A stretch of DNA of 31,051 nucleotides from an uncultured Planctomycetia bacterium (GCA_937952135.1 CALFYL010000157.1:1-31051), one strand, 5' to 3'. Counted from the stretch's first letter, positions 23,185 through 31,051 are shown. The notes: generated by a model from the sequence alone, not told the origin. Numbers and translations: made by a program.

Positions 23185-25269
23185 TCAAGTCCACACCAGT
23201 CCACGCGCCGCCAGCTCGGCGGGCGGGACCGGACGATGGCCGCGCGGGCGCATCGAGAAGCTCGCCCGACCCTGGGACAGCGAGCGCACCGCGGTCGAGT
23301 AGCCGAACATGCGGTGCAGCGGTGCGAGACCGTGGACCACGCGCAGCACGCCCGCCGACTGGACCGAGTCCAGCTCCGCCCGGCGCGCGTTCAGGTCGGC
23401 GATCACGCCACTTGCAAACTCCGACGGCACATGGACTTCGAACTCCATCAGCGGCTCGAGCAGCTCGACGTCCGCGCGCTCGCTCGCCTCGCGAAAGGCG
23501 GTCGCCGCGGCCTGCACGTAGGCCATCTCCGCGTCGTTCCGCGGATGCGAGGCGCCCTCCAGGAGCCGCATCCGCACCCCGACCAGCGGAAACCCGAAGC
23601 GCGGACCGACTCCGGCGGAGGAGCGCAGCGCCTGCTCGACCGCGGGGCGGAACGCGGGCGGCGTGAGGCAGCCCGCGGCCCATTCGATCTGGATCGCCGC
23701 GCCCTCGGCGGCGTCCTCGGCGCGCGGAGAGAGTTCGAGCTCGGCGGCGCCGAACACGTCCTTGCCCGCCATGGCGCGCTCCACGACGACCTTGGCCACC
23801 ACGGGCGGCGAGTCCGCGCGCAGCGCTTCGCGGTACGCGACGCGCGGCGCCCCCATCGCGGCGTCGACTCCGAATTCGCTGTGCAGTCGTTGCAACGCGA
23901 CTTCCAGGTGCAGCTCCCCCATCCCGGACACGAGCCACTGCCCCGTGCTCTCGTCCTCGCTCGCGTGCAGCGTCGGATCCTCGCGCACGAGCCGCGCCAG
24001 CGCCGTGCGCAGCTTGTCGCGCTCCGCCGTCGAGCGCGGCTCGAGCACCATCGCGATCACGGGCTCGGGATAGTTCAGCGACTCGAGCACGATCGGCGCG
24101 TCGAGCGCGCAGAGCGTGTCGCCGGTCGCCACGGTGTGCAGCCCGATGGCGGCGACGATGTCCCCCGCTTCCGCGGAATCCACGGGAATTCGTGCATCGG
24201 CGTGCATGCGCACGAGCCGTCCGACGCGCTCGCGTTTGCCGGTGCGCGGGTTGAGCACGACCTCCCCGGCGTGCAGCGAGCCGGAGTAGAGGCGCACGAA
24301 GCACAGCTCGCCGTGCGCGTCGACCTGCAGCTTGAACGCAAGCGCGCTGAGCGGCGCCTTCGGATCGGGAAGACGCTCGAGCGGCGCCTGGTGGACAGGG
24401 TCGAGCCCCGTCGTCGGCGGCAGATCGAGCGGCGAGGGCAGGTACTCCACGATCGCATCCAACACGGCGCTCGCGCCGAGATTTCGAAGCGCCGCGCCGC
24501 ACAGCACCGGCGCGACCTCGCGCGCGAGTGTCGCGCGCCGCAGCGCACGGCGGATCGATTCCGTCGTCGGCGCCGAGTTCGCGAGCAACGCGCGCATCAG
24601 CTCGTCGTCATGGTTCGAGAGCACGTCGAGCAGCTCCGAACGCAGCACGAGCGCCTCGTCGGCCGCCGACTCGGGAAGCGCCACCAGCTTGGGCGGCGCA
24701 TCCGGATCGTGCAGCGCCGCGGAGCCGTCCCACGCCTCCAGCGTCACCAGATCCACGTGCCCGATCAGATGGCCGTCTGCGTACAGCGGGTACTGCACCG
24801 GAAGCGCCGGCGCACCCAGGCGAGCCTGCACGCTCGTCATCGCGGCCATGAAGTCGGCGCCGGCGCGGTCGCATTTGTTCACGAACACGAGTGCGGGCAC
24901 GCCGCGGCGCTGCAGCGCGCGCCAGACGGCCTCGGACTGCGCCTGCACGCCGGCGACCGCGTCCACGACCAGGATCGCTCCATCGAGCACACGCAGCGAG
25001 CGCTCGACCTCGATGCCGAAGTCGACGTGGCCCGGCGTGTCGATGAGGTTGAGCCGGTGCTCGCGCCAGGGGAGGCTGGTGGCGGCGGCGGTGATCGTGA
25101 TGCCGCGCTCGCGCTCCTGCGGCATCCAATCCATCGTCGCGGTGCCCGAGTCGACCTCGCCGATGCGGTGCTCCACGCCGGAGGCGTACAGCAGCCGCTC
25201 CGAGAGCGTCGTCTTGCCCGCGTCGATGTGCGCGACGATCCCGAAGTTGCGGATGCGCGCGAGGTCCAT
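23185..25269 (-). CDS. Elongation factor G family GTPase, EF-G2-like
   Basis: 694 residues from the ATG at 25269 (MDLARIRNFGIVAH); the frame is open far upstream but the family begins here. All G motifs are intact: AHIDAGKT at 13-20, RGITIT near 55, DTPGH at 77-81 and NKCD at 131-134. Domain IV is divergent: the tip-loop region usually written GGxGQYG reads AMAGKDVFGAAEL, and the YHDVDSSE-type segment reads SHPRNDAEM. In this it recalls mitochondrial EF-G2 and the EF-G2 of spirochaetes and planctomycetes, which work with RRF in ribosome recycling rather than translocation. It occupies the usual fusA position before rpsJ, but it is separated from rpsG by two genes and a terminator. It could still be the main EF-G; a second fusA elsewhere would settle this. 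A small hairpin (23170-23184) follows the stop. Confidence 0.85.
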   Translation of the reverse strand: MDLARIRNFGIVAHIDAGKTTLSERLLYASGVEHRIGEVDSGTATMDWMPQERERGITITAAATSLPWREHRLNLIDTPGHVDFGIEVERSLRVLDGAILVVDAVAGVQAQSEAVWRALQRRGVPALVFVNKCDRAGADFMAAMTSVQARLGAPALPVQYPLYADGHLIGHVDLVTLEAWDGSAALHDPDAPPKLVALPESAADEALVLRSELLDVLSNHDDELMRALLANSAPTTESIRRALRRATLAREVAPVLCGAALRNLGASAVLDAIVEYLPSPLDLPPTTGLDPVHQAPLERLPDPKAPLSALAFKLQVDAHGELCFVRLYSGSLHAGEVVLNPRTGKRERVGRLVRMHADARIPVDSAEAGDIVAAIGLHTVATGDTLCALDAPIVLESLNYPEPVIAMVLEPRSTAERDKLRTALARLVREDPTLHASEDESTGQWLVSGMGELHLEVALQRLHSEFGVDAAMGAPRVAYREALRADSPPVVAKVVVERAMAGKDVFGAAELELSPRAEDAAEGAAIQIEWAAGCLTPPAFRPAVEQALRSSAGVGPRFGFPLVGVRMRLLEGASHPRNDAEMAYVQAAATAFREASERADVELLEPLMEFEVHVPSEFASGVIADLNARRAELDSVQSAGVLRVVHGLAPLHRMFGYSTAVRSLSQGRASFSMRPRGHRPVPPAELAARGLVWT

Positions 25270-25367
25270 GGCGCCGCGGATCGTAGCGCGACGGGCCGCG
25301 CCCCCAAGCGCCGATTGCGCGCGGGCGGCGCGATCGCCGCCCCTTCCTGCGGCGAGAACGCCGGCGC

Positions 25368-27131
25368 TCAGCGCCCCGGCGCGCTTCGCAGGAGTTCGAG
25401 TCGTTCGCGCGCCTCGGAGTCGCCGGGGTTCGCCTCGAGCCACTTCTCGAGCACGGCCGCGGCCTTGGAGCTCTGCCCCGCGTCCGCGAGCGCGAACCCG
25501 AGCCCGCGGCGCGCCATCAGGATCGTCGGATCGATCGAGAGCGCCTTGCGGTGCGCCTCGAGGGCCTGGCTCGGCCGTTTCCTCGCAAGCTCGACTTGCC
25601 CGAGGTTCGCCCACGCGAGGGCGTAGCCGGGCTTCAGCCGCACGGCCTCCTCGAGTTGCTCGGCGGCCTCGTCGAAGCGCCCGGCGTCGAACAGACTCAC
25701 GCCGAAGTTGATGCGCCAGAAAGGCTGCGCGGGTTGGAGCTCGACCGCGAGCCGGTAGTGCTCGCGCGCCGCCGCGAGGTCGCCGCGCCTGCGCTGCAGA
25801 TCCCCGAGCACCGTGTGGCCGCGCGGATTGTCCGGGAAGCGCGCGAGGCTCTCGCGCCAGAGGCCTTCCTCCGATCGGTAGTCGTCGTTGCGAGCGCGCG
25901 TCGCCAAGGTGAGCGCGAGCACGAGCGCAGCCGTCAGCGAGGTCGCGAGTCCCACGCGCACGGACCGCGGTGCGCTGCGCAGTGCGTGCGCGGCGAGGAA
26001 CGCGGCGGCGCCCGTGAGCGCCGCAAGCGGCAAGTACGCACGGTGCTCCGCGGCGAGTTGCGTGGCGATGGGCAGCACGCTCGAGCTCGGCGCGAGCACG
26101 AGGAACCACCACGCGCCGGCGAATCCGAGCGGGCGTGCTCGCACGACGGCCCGCGTGCTCACGGCGAGCAACGCGAGGAGCGCGCAACCGGGCGCGAGCC
26201 ACTCGAGCGCGTCGTTCGGCCGCCACCAGCCGTAGTCGAGCACTAGCGGCGCGGGCCAGAGCGCAAGTCGCACGTAGTGCGGAACGGCGAGCGCCTGGGA
26301 CTGCAGGTACTCCCACGGACCGATCGGGTGCGAGAAGCCGACGCTCGTGCTGTGCCCGCCGCCGAGCAGCGTGAGCAGCGCGAGCGGGATCCAGCACGAG
26401 AGCAGCGCGAGCCAAAGGCCCCCGCGCGACGCGAGTTGCGCGCGCGTTTCGCCGCGCACGGCGCCCGCATAGGCGAGCGCGACGAGGGGCAGCACCACGA
26501 TGCCTTCCTTGCTCCCGGCGCCGAACCACGCAGCGAGCGCGGCCCACAGCGTCCAACGGCGCGAATTCGTGGCGAGCGCCACTTGCGCCGCGTGGAAGGC
26601 GGCGAGGAAGAACAGCGCCATCAAGCTCTCGCAGCGCTGGACGATGTAGTCGACGGCGGCCGTGCCGAGCGGATGCGCGGTCCACAGCAGCGCGCCGGCG
26701 AGCGCCGCGCCGTCGCCAGGCGCCGCTACACCGCGCGAGCGCAGATCGAGGAGCATGCGGCGCAACACGAGCCACAGCAGCACGCCGCACACCGCGTGGA
26801 TCGCCAGGTTCACCGCGTGGTAGCTCCAGGTGTCGTGCTCGCTCCACGCCCAGTTCAGCGCGAAGGTGAAGGCGGTGACCGGCCGCCCGGCCAGCCCGCT
26901 CTCCGCCCAGGTCCACGGCGGCCACGTGGTCGGGAGCAGTTCACGCAAACGGACGTTCCCGACGATGTTCGGGTGGTCGTCGAGCACGAACACGCCGGCG
27001 AAGCTGTTCGAGTAGGCGGCCAGCGCGACCGCCACCAGCAGCGCGGCGGGCGCGAACGTGCGCCACGCGGCAGGCGAGAGCGGCTGGCTCGAGGCGCTCA
27101 CGGGACTCGGATCGCGGCTCACTCGGTGCAA
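25368..27131 (-). CDS. TMTC-like GT-C membrane protein with C-terminal TPR repeats
   Basis: 587 residues. An N-terminal half with about ten membrane helices precedes roughly four TPRs (436-575). The first loop carries DDHP at 51-54, matching the acidic catalytic motif of GT-C glycosyltransferases; HPLGTAAVDYIVQR at 153-166, GSKEG at 206-210 and AEHRAYLP at 361-368 correspond to segments of TMTC proteins, which in animals are protein O-mannosyltransferases of the ER. Here it would be a cytoplasmic-membrane enzyme using a polyprenyl-linked sugar, with the TPRs on the outer face holding an acceptor. The acceptor and sugar are unknown, and bacterial members are usually labelled only as TPR proteins. 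It follows the Tsr3-like gene by 49 bp and precedes EF-G2 by 98 bp. The ATG at 27131 is the longest option; later GTG codons near residues 4 or 11 are possible. Confidence 0.7.
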   Translation of the reverse strand: MHRVSRDPSPVSASSQPLSPAAWRTFAPAALLVAVALAAYSNSFAGVFVLDDHPNIVGNVRLRELLPTTWPPWTWAESGLAGRPVTAFTFALNWAWSEHDTWSYHAVNLAIHAVCGVLLWLVLRRMLLDLRSRGVAAPGDGAALAGALLWTAHPLGTAAVDYIVQRCESLMALFFLAAFHAAQVALATNSRRWTLWAALAAWFGAGSKEGIVVLPLVALAYAGAVRGETRAQLASRGGLWLALLSCWIPLALLTLLGGGHSTSVGFSHPIGPWEYLQSQALAVPHYVRLALWPAPLVLDYGWWRPNDALEWLAPGCALLALLAVSTRAVVRARPLGFAGAWWFLVLAPSSSVLPIATQLAAEHRAYLPLAALTGAAAFLAAHALRSAPRSVRVGLATSLTAALVLALTLATRARNDDYRSEEGLWRESLARFPDNPRGHTVLGDLQRRRGDLAAAREHYRLAVELQPAQPFWRINFGVSLFDAGRFDEAAEQLEEAVRLKPGYALAWANLGQVELARKRPSQALEAHRKALSIDPTILMARRGLGFALADAGQSSKAAAVLEKWLEANPGDSEARERLELLRSAPGR

Positions 27132-27180
27132 TCGTACTGCCGCGAACCGCGCGCTCGCCGCGCACCGTCGCCGCGGCGCT

Positions 27181-27627
27181 TCAACGCAAGGCTCGGTTCG
27201 CGTCGAGAAACGCCTGCGCCCAGCGATATTCGGCCAGCAGTTCGGGCCGCGGGTCGCCCAAGATCGCGAGCGCCGCGTAGAGCGCTTCGACCGACGCGAG
27301 GCCGGTGCTCGGGTCCTCGAACTGGCGGCTCTTGCGCGGATACGCCGTGGTGAGCTCGGGCAACCTGCGGCGCGTGAGGGCGCCGTCGAGCATCGCGAGC
27401 ATCTGCGGCACCCGGCGCCACGAGCAGTCGACGAGCAGCAGCGGCAGGCCCGCGTCCGCGGGGGTGAGCAACTCGCCTTCGGGGTGCAGCAACAGCCGCG
27501 CGCCGACGTCGACGCGCCGGTCGACGCGGTGCGTCACGAACGTGATGCCGGGCTTGCCGCGCAGCGGCGTCAGCGAGCACTTGGCCGCGGACTCTCGCGG
27601 GTCGCGGTAGATCAGGACATCGATCAC
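27181..27627 (-). CDS. Tsr3-like (DUF367) putative rRNA aminocarboxypropyltransferase
   Basis: 148 residues. The family pattern is seen in DPRESAAKCSLTPLRG (9-24), the LLVDCSW motif (DCSW at 67-70), RRLPELTTAYPRKS (87-100) and LASVEALYAAL (110-120). In yeast and archaea Tsr3 is a SPOUT-like enzyme that moves the aminocarboxypropyl group of S-adenosylmethionine to a modified uridine of small-subunit rRNA. Bacterial relatives are little studied, and this one is shorter than yeast Tsr3 because it lacks the acidic C-terminal tail. Its place right after rpsL-rpsG fits a ribosome-linked role. A terminator lies between rpsG and this gene, and I found no convincing promoter in the interval. The related DTW-domain tRNA enzymes are an alternative, but the DCSW and AYP/SVEAL motifs favour Tsr3. 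Confidence 0.75.
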   Translation of the reverse strand: MIDVLIYRDPRESAAKCSLTPLRGKPGITFVTHRVDRRVDVGARLLLHPEGELLTPADAGLPLLLVDCSWRRVPQMLAMLDGALTRRRLPELTTAYPRKSRQFEDPSTGLASVEALYAALAILGDPRPELLAEYRWAQAFLDANRALR

Positions 27628-27738
27628 GGTGCGCGGACTGTGACGGAGCGCGCTGGAAATTCAACAGCGGCCGGCTCGGGCACGCGCCGGGCCCCGTCCG
27701 TTCGTGCGCGGGGGAATCGTCGCGCGAACACTCGTCGC

Positions 27739-27774
27739 GAAAACACAGCGAGCGAGCCACGGGGGCTCGCTCGC
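27739..27774 (-). terminator. Intrinsic terminator after rpsG
   Basis: On the minus strand a perfect 11-bp stem (GCGAGCGAGCC with GGCTCGCTCGC, 27748-27774, 5-nt loop) is followed by TGTGTTTTCG. It begins 28 bases after the rpsG stop and ends the rpsL-rpsG transcript before the Tsr3-like gene. Confidence 0.8.
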
Positions 27775-27801
27775 GAGGATGGAGGGAGAGCGCCGTCTCT
27801 C

Positions 27802-28278
27802 TCAGTGCGCGTAGTGGGCGTAAGCCTTGTTGGCCTCGGCCATCTTGTGGACCTGTTCCTTCCACTGCACCGACGCGCCGGAGCCGTTGAAGGCGTCCAC
27901 GAACTCGTCGGCCAGGCGCTGCGCCATGCGCTTGCCCTTCTTGCCGCGCGCGTTGTCGACGATCCAGCGGATCGCGAGCGACTGCTGGCGGTTGCGGCGC
28001 ACTTCGCGCGGCACCTGGTAGTTCGCGCCGCCGACGCGCTTGGAGCGCACTTCCACGGCCGGGCGCACGTTGTCGATGGCGCGCGTGAAGATCTCCGCCT
28101 GGTCCTGCACGTCGGGGAGCTTCTTGTGGGCCATGTCGAGGGCCTCGTAGAAGATCGCCTGCGCGAGCGACTTCTTACCGCTCCACATGATCTTGTTGAT
28201 GATCTTGGTCGCCAGCATCGAATTGAACTTCGGATCGGGCGACAGCAGGCGTTCGGTCGAGACGTAGTTGCGCGGCAT
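27802..28278 (-). CDS. rpsG: 30S ribosomal protein S7
   Basis: 158 residues. MPRNYVSTERLLSPDPKFNS, MWSGKKSLAQAIFYEALD and VRSKRVGGANYQVPREVR match the family. S7 starts assembly of the 30S head and contacts mRNA and tRNA at the E site. It follows rpsL and is followed by an intrinsic terminator. No Shine-Dalgarno sequence is visible before the ATG at 28278. Confidence 0.98.
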   Translation of the reverse strand: MPRNYVSTERLLSPDPKFNSMLATKIINKIMWSGKKSLAQAIFYEALDMAHKKLPDVQDQAEIFTRAIDNVRPAVEVRSKRVGGANYQVPREVRRNRQQSLAIRWIVDNARGKKGKRMAQRLADEFVDAFNGSGASVQWKEQVHKMAEANKAYAHYAH

Positions 28279-28353
28279 GGTCTATGGGTTGGCGTTGAGC
28301 GGGCGCTGCAGCGAAGGTCAGGCGAGGACGGGCGGCGAGGTACCGGACGTGGA

Positions 28354-28728
28354 CTACTTCTTCGGGCGCTTCGCGCCGTACTTCGAACGACCTTGGTGAC
28401 GGCCGTCGACACCCGAGGTGTCGAGCGTGCCGCGGATGATGTGGTAGCGCACGCCGGGGAGGTCGCGAACGCGGCCGCCGCGCACGAGCACGACGGAGTG
28501 CTCTTGCAGGTTGTGGCCTTCGCCCGGGATGTACACGGTCACTTCCTTGCCGTTCGACAGGCGCACGCGCGCCACCTTCCGCAACGCCGAGTTGGGCTTC
28601 TTCGGCGTCATGGTCTTGACCTGCAGGCAGACGCCGCGCTTTTGCGGACAGGCGTCCAGCACCGGGGACTTGGTGCGGCGCTTCTGAACGACGCGCGGCT
28701 TGCGTACCAGTTGGTTGATCGTCGGCAT
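28354..28728 (-). CDS. rpsL: 30S ribosomal protein S12
   Basis: 124 residues. MPTINQLVRKPR, TMTPKKPNSALRKVARV and PGEGHNLQEHSVVLVRGG with DLPGVRYHIIRGTLD are typical. The Lys of TPKKPNSA, where streptomycin-resistance changes occur, is wild type. It is the first gene after rpoC, behind a candidate promoter at 28785-28812, and has no clear Shine-Dalgarno sequence. Confidence 0.98.
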   Translation of the reverse strand: MPTINQLVRKPRVVQKRRTKSPVLDACPQKRGVCLQVKTMTPKKPNSALRKVARVRLSNGKEVTVYIPGEGHNLQEHSVVLVRGGRVRDLPGVRYHIIRGTLDTSGVDGRHQGRSKYGAKRPKK

Positions 28729-28784
28729 GGAGAGTGGCTGCAGCAGTCAGGCGACGGAAGGTCGCGCAGGAAAAAAGGGCGAGC

Positions 28785-28812
28785 ATTGTAGAGCCGCCGC
28801 GGACACGCGCAA
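28785..28812 (-). promoter_or_regulatory. Candidate promoter of rpsL-rpsG
   Basis: On the minus strand TACAAT (28790-28785, five of six matches to the -10 consensus) lies 16 bp after TTGCGC (28812-28807, a weaker -35). It sits in the rpoC-rpsL gap and would give a leader of roughly 50 nt that starts with a CCCTTTTTTCC tract. Confidence 0.5.
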
Positions 28813-28853
28813 CAGCGCAGTCGGCGCAGCAACTCGCGTTCGAGCCGGCGGCG

Positions 28854-28879
28854 GCGGCGGTCCCGGGGGGAACCGCCGC
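28854..28879 (-). terminator. Hairpin just after rpoC, possible weak terminator
   Basis: An 8-bp perfect stem (GCGGCGGT with ACCGCCGC, 10-nt loop) begins 10 bases after the rpoC stop. There is no T-tract, so transcription may partly read through into rpsL. Confidence 0.35.
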
Positions 28880-28889
28880 GCCGCGGCCA

Positions 28890-31051
28890 CTACAGATCGG
28901 GGTCGGCTTCGACCTCAGCGTCGCCGCTGAAGTCCGCGTCGAGGTCGTCGTCGGCGGCGTCGTCGTCGGAGCGCTCCTCGGGCGGCAGGTCGTCGACCTT
29001 GTCGCCGTCGTCCGCGCCGGTCGTCAGGCTGAGCCCGCGCGGCAGCTCGTCGTCGTCCGCGCCCACGGCCAAGCCGCTGGGCGAGGCGAGCACGAGCGCC
29101 GGCTCGGCCAGCGGGTCGAACCCGGCCACCAGCGCCTCGATCTCAGGATCGGGCGTGCGCGCCTCGAACTGCGCCGCGTTGCCGAACTCGCCGAAGTCGA
29201 TGTTCTTCTTGACGCGGGTGCGGCTGTGGTCGCGGAAGCCGGTGCCGGTGGGCACCAGGTGTCCGAGGATCACGTTCTCCTTGAGGCCGACCAGGTTGTC
29301 GCGACGGCCGGCGATGGCCGCCTCGGTGAGCACCTTGGTGGTCTCTTGGAAGCTCGCGGCGGAGATGAACGACTCGCTCGACAGCGAGGCCTTCGTGATG
29401 CCGAGCAGCAGCGTCTCGCCGGTCGCGGGCTTCTTGCGCTCCTTGCGGAGACGCTCGTTCTCGCGGCGGAAGCGGAAGCGATCCACCACGGCGCCGGGGA
29501 GGAACTCGCTGTCGCCAGGGTCCTTGACCGACACCTTGCGCATCATCGAGCCCACGATGATCTCGATGTGCTTGTCGTCGATCGTGACGCCCTGCGAGCG
29601 GTACACGCTCTGGATCTCGCGCAGCAGGTAGCCCTGCACTTCTTCCTCGCCCGAGATGGACAGGATGTCGTGCGGGTCCAGCGGCCCGTCGACGAGCGGT
29701 TCGCCAGCGCGAACTTCGTCGCCCTTGTGCACGCGCAGGTGCTTGGTCTGGGGCACCGAGTGCTCGCGCTCCTCGATGACCTCGTTCTTCGCGCCGAGCG
29801 CGCGCACGATGATCGTGCGCTTGCCGCGCTTCTTCTCGCCGAGCTCGACGACGCCGTCGATCTCGCTGATGACCGCCGGATCCTTCGGGCGCCGAGCCTC
29901 GAACAGCTCGGTCACGCGCGGCAGACCGCCGGTGATGTCCTGCGTGCCCTGGATGTCGCGCGCGCTCTTGGCGAGCAGCTCGCCCGGACCGACCTGGGCG
30001 CCTTCGTCGACTTCGAGGTACGCGCGTTCGGGGATCGGGTACAGCGCCAGCGGACGGCCGCCCGAGTCCTCCAGCACGATCTGCGGGTGCAGGTCGCCCT
30101 TGTGCTCGATGACCATCTTGCGCACGGTTCCCCGGCGCGCGTCGCGCTCGATCTTGAGCGTCTTGCCCTCGATCAAGTCCTCGTAGCGCACCTTGCCCTT
30201 GAACTCCGAGAGGATCGGCACGTGGTGCGGGTCCCAGCGGCACAGCACGTCGCCGGCCTTGACCTCGCCCTCCTCCTGGACGAACACCGCCGCACCCGTC
30301 GGCGCGCTGTAACGGTCGATCTCGCGACCGCGCGCATCGAGCAGACGGATCTCGCCATTGCGGTTCAGCACGACGCGCTGACCCGCGGCGTTGGTCACGA
30401 CCTTGAGGTTCGCGAAGCTCACCTTGCCGCCGCGCTTGGCCTTGACTTCGGATGCTTCGATCGCGCGCGAGGCCGTGCCGCCGATGTGGAACGTGCGCAT
30501 CGTGAGCTGCGTGCCCGGCTCGCCGATCGACTGCGCGGCGATGATGCCGATCGCGAGTCCCCGCTCGGCCAGGGCGCCGCGCGAGAGGTCCATGCCGTAG
30601 CACTTCGAGCAGATGCCGAAGCCCGCTTCGCAGGTCAGCGGCGAGCGCACCGGGATCTTCTCGTAGCCCAGCGCTTCGATGCGCTGCGCCACGTCCTCGG
30701 TCACGACCTCGCCTTCGCGCACCACGACCTCGTCGTTGACGACGTCCATGATGGTCGAACGCGCGACGCGCCCGCGGATCGCCTGGGCCAAGGTCACCAC
30801 GACCTTCTCACCCTTGTAGATGACGCCCTTCTGCGCGCCGTTCGGCGTGCCGCAGTCGTCCATCGTGATCACGACGTTCTGGGCCACGTCGGTGAGCTTG
30901 CGGGTGAGGTAACCGGCGTCGGCGGTCTTGAGCGCCGTGTCGGCCAGACCCTTGCGCGCGCCGTGGGTCGAGCTGAAGTACTCGAGCACCTTCAGGCCTT
31001 CGCGGAAGTTCGCCTTGATCGGCGTCTCGATGATCTTGCCCGAGGGCTTGG
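28890..31051 (-). CDS. rpoC: DNA-directed RNA polymerase subunit beta', C-terminal part (5' truncated by window edge)
   Basis: The last 719 codons of beta' are visible. The frame enters from the window edge with EGLKVLEYFSSTHGARKGLA, the bridge-helix area. CGTPNG, then CEAGFGICSKCYG, provide the four cysteines of the second zinc site, and QLTMRTFHIGGTASRA is the trigger-loop region. VTELFEARRPKDPAVISEID and LLGITKASLSSESFISAASF are further conserved blocks. After about base 29110 the conserved part ends and a strongly acidic tail follows: 24 of the last 56 residues are Asp or Glu. rpsL starts 161 bp downstream. Confidence 0.98.
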   Translation of the reverse strand, partial: KPSGKIIETPIKANFREGLKVLEYFSSTHGARKGLADTALKTADAGYLTRKLTDVAQNVVITMDDCGTPNGAQKGVIYKGEKVVVTLAQAIRGRVARSTIMDVVNDEVVVREGEVVTEDVAQRIEALGYEKIPVRSPLTCEAGFGICSKCYGMDLSRGALAERGLAIGIIAAQSIGEPGTQLTMRTFHIGGTASRAIEASEVKAKRGGKVSFANLKVVTNAAGQRVVLNRNGEIRLLDARGREIDRYSAPTGAAVFVQEEGEVKAGDVLCRWDPHHVPILSEFKGKVRYEDLIEGKTLKIERDARRGTVRKMVIEHKGDLHPQIVLEDSGGRPLALYPIPERAYLEVDEGAQVGPGELLAKSARDIQGTQDITGGLPRVTELFEARRPKDPAVISEIDGVVELGEKKRGKRTIIVRALGAKNEVIEEREHSVPQTKHLRVHKGDEVRAGEPLVDGPLDPHDILSISGEEEVQGYLLREIQSVYRSQGVTIDDKHIEIIVGSMMRKVSVKDPGDSEFLPGAVVDRFRFRRENERLRKERKKPATGETLLLGITKASLSSESFISAASFQETTKVLTEAAIAGRRDNLVGLKENVILGHLVPTGTGFRDHSRTRVKKNIDFGEFGNAAQFEARTPDPEIEALVAGFDPLAEPALVLASPSGLAVGADDDELPRGLSLTTGADDGDKVDDLPPEERSDDDAADDDLDADFSGDAEVEADPDL

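Noticed and set aside
25270..26925. N-terminal extension of the EF-G2-like protein in the same open frame
   Set aside because: It runs antisense-free but out of frame through the TMTC-like gene, and conserved EF-G sequence starts exactly at the ATG at 25269.
27628..27738. Promoter for the Tsr3-like gene (TTGAAT near 27660 on the minus strand)
   Set aside because: The spaced partner hexamer does not resemble a -10 element, so the call would rest on one weak half-site.

Overview
The window is a GC-rich bacterial chromosome segment dominated by a very long minus-strand ribosomal protein cluster. Reading the minus strand from right to left, it starts inside rpoC and passes rpsL-rpsG (str). Next comes a three-gene block: a Tsr3-like protein, a TMTC-like membrane glycosyltransferase with TPRs, and a divergent EF-G. 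The complete S10, spc and alpha series follows, from rpsJ through secY, adk, infA, rpmJ, rpsM, rpsK, rpsD and rpoA to rplQ, which ends at a clear intrinsic terminator near 6754-6800. The left 6.5 kb is different. It holds the 3' end of dnaE on the plus strand, a two-gene plus-strand cassette (a stand-alone RapZ C-terminal domain protein translationally coupled to a large glycosyltransferase/methyltransferase fusion), and a convergent secreted protein on the minus strand.

The most likely source is a member of the Planctomycetota. This is an inference from four features. The secreted protein ends in a C-terminal domain (YCTAG opening, RDPP...NLTNGL closing) that I associate with planctomycete exported proteins. 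The EF-G looks like the EF-G2 type known from spirochaetes, planctomycetes, deltaproteobacteria and mitochondria. A bacterial Tsr3/DUF367-like protein is present. rpmD (L30) is missing from the spc cluster. No 16S gene is present to settle the assignment.

The ribosomal part is mostly orthodox, with tight spacing and several start/stop overlaps. Its departures are the absence of rpmD between rpsE and rplO, of map between adk and infA, and of tuf before rpsJ; a 443-bp spacer between rpsJ and rplC that can form several perfect hairpins, two of them mutually exclusive; and a 205-bp spacer between rpsN and rplE with a G-quadruplex motif and tandem small hairpins. Good candidate promoters lie before rpsL and rpsJ. 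A terminator after rpsG separates rpsL-rpsG from the Tsr3-TMTC-EF-G2 block.

The parts most worth following up are the RapZ-C plus glycosyltransferase/methyltransferase cassette with a two-tier RNA hairpin just before its first start codon, the Tsr3-like gene inside the ribosomal superoperon, the EF-G2-type protein sitting where fusA normally is, and the duplicated 3' end with a four-hairpin array between the two convergent left-hand genes.
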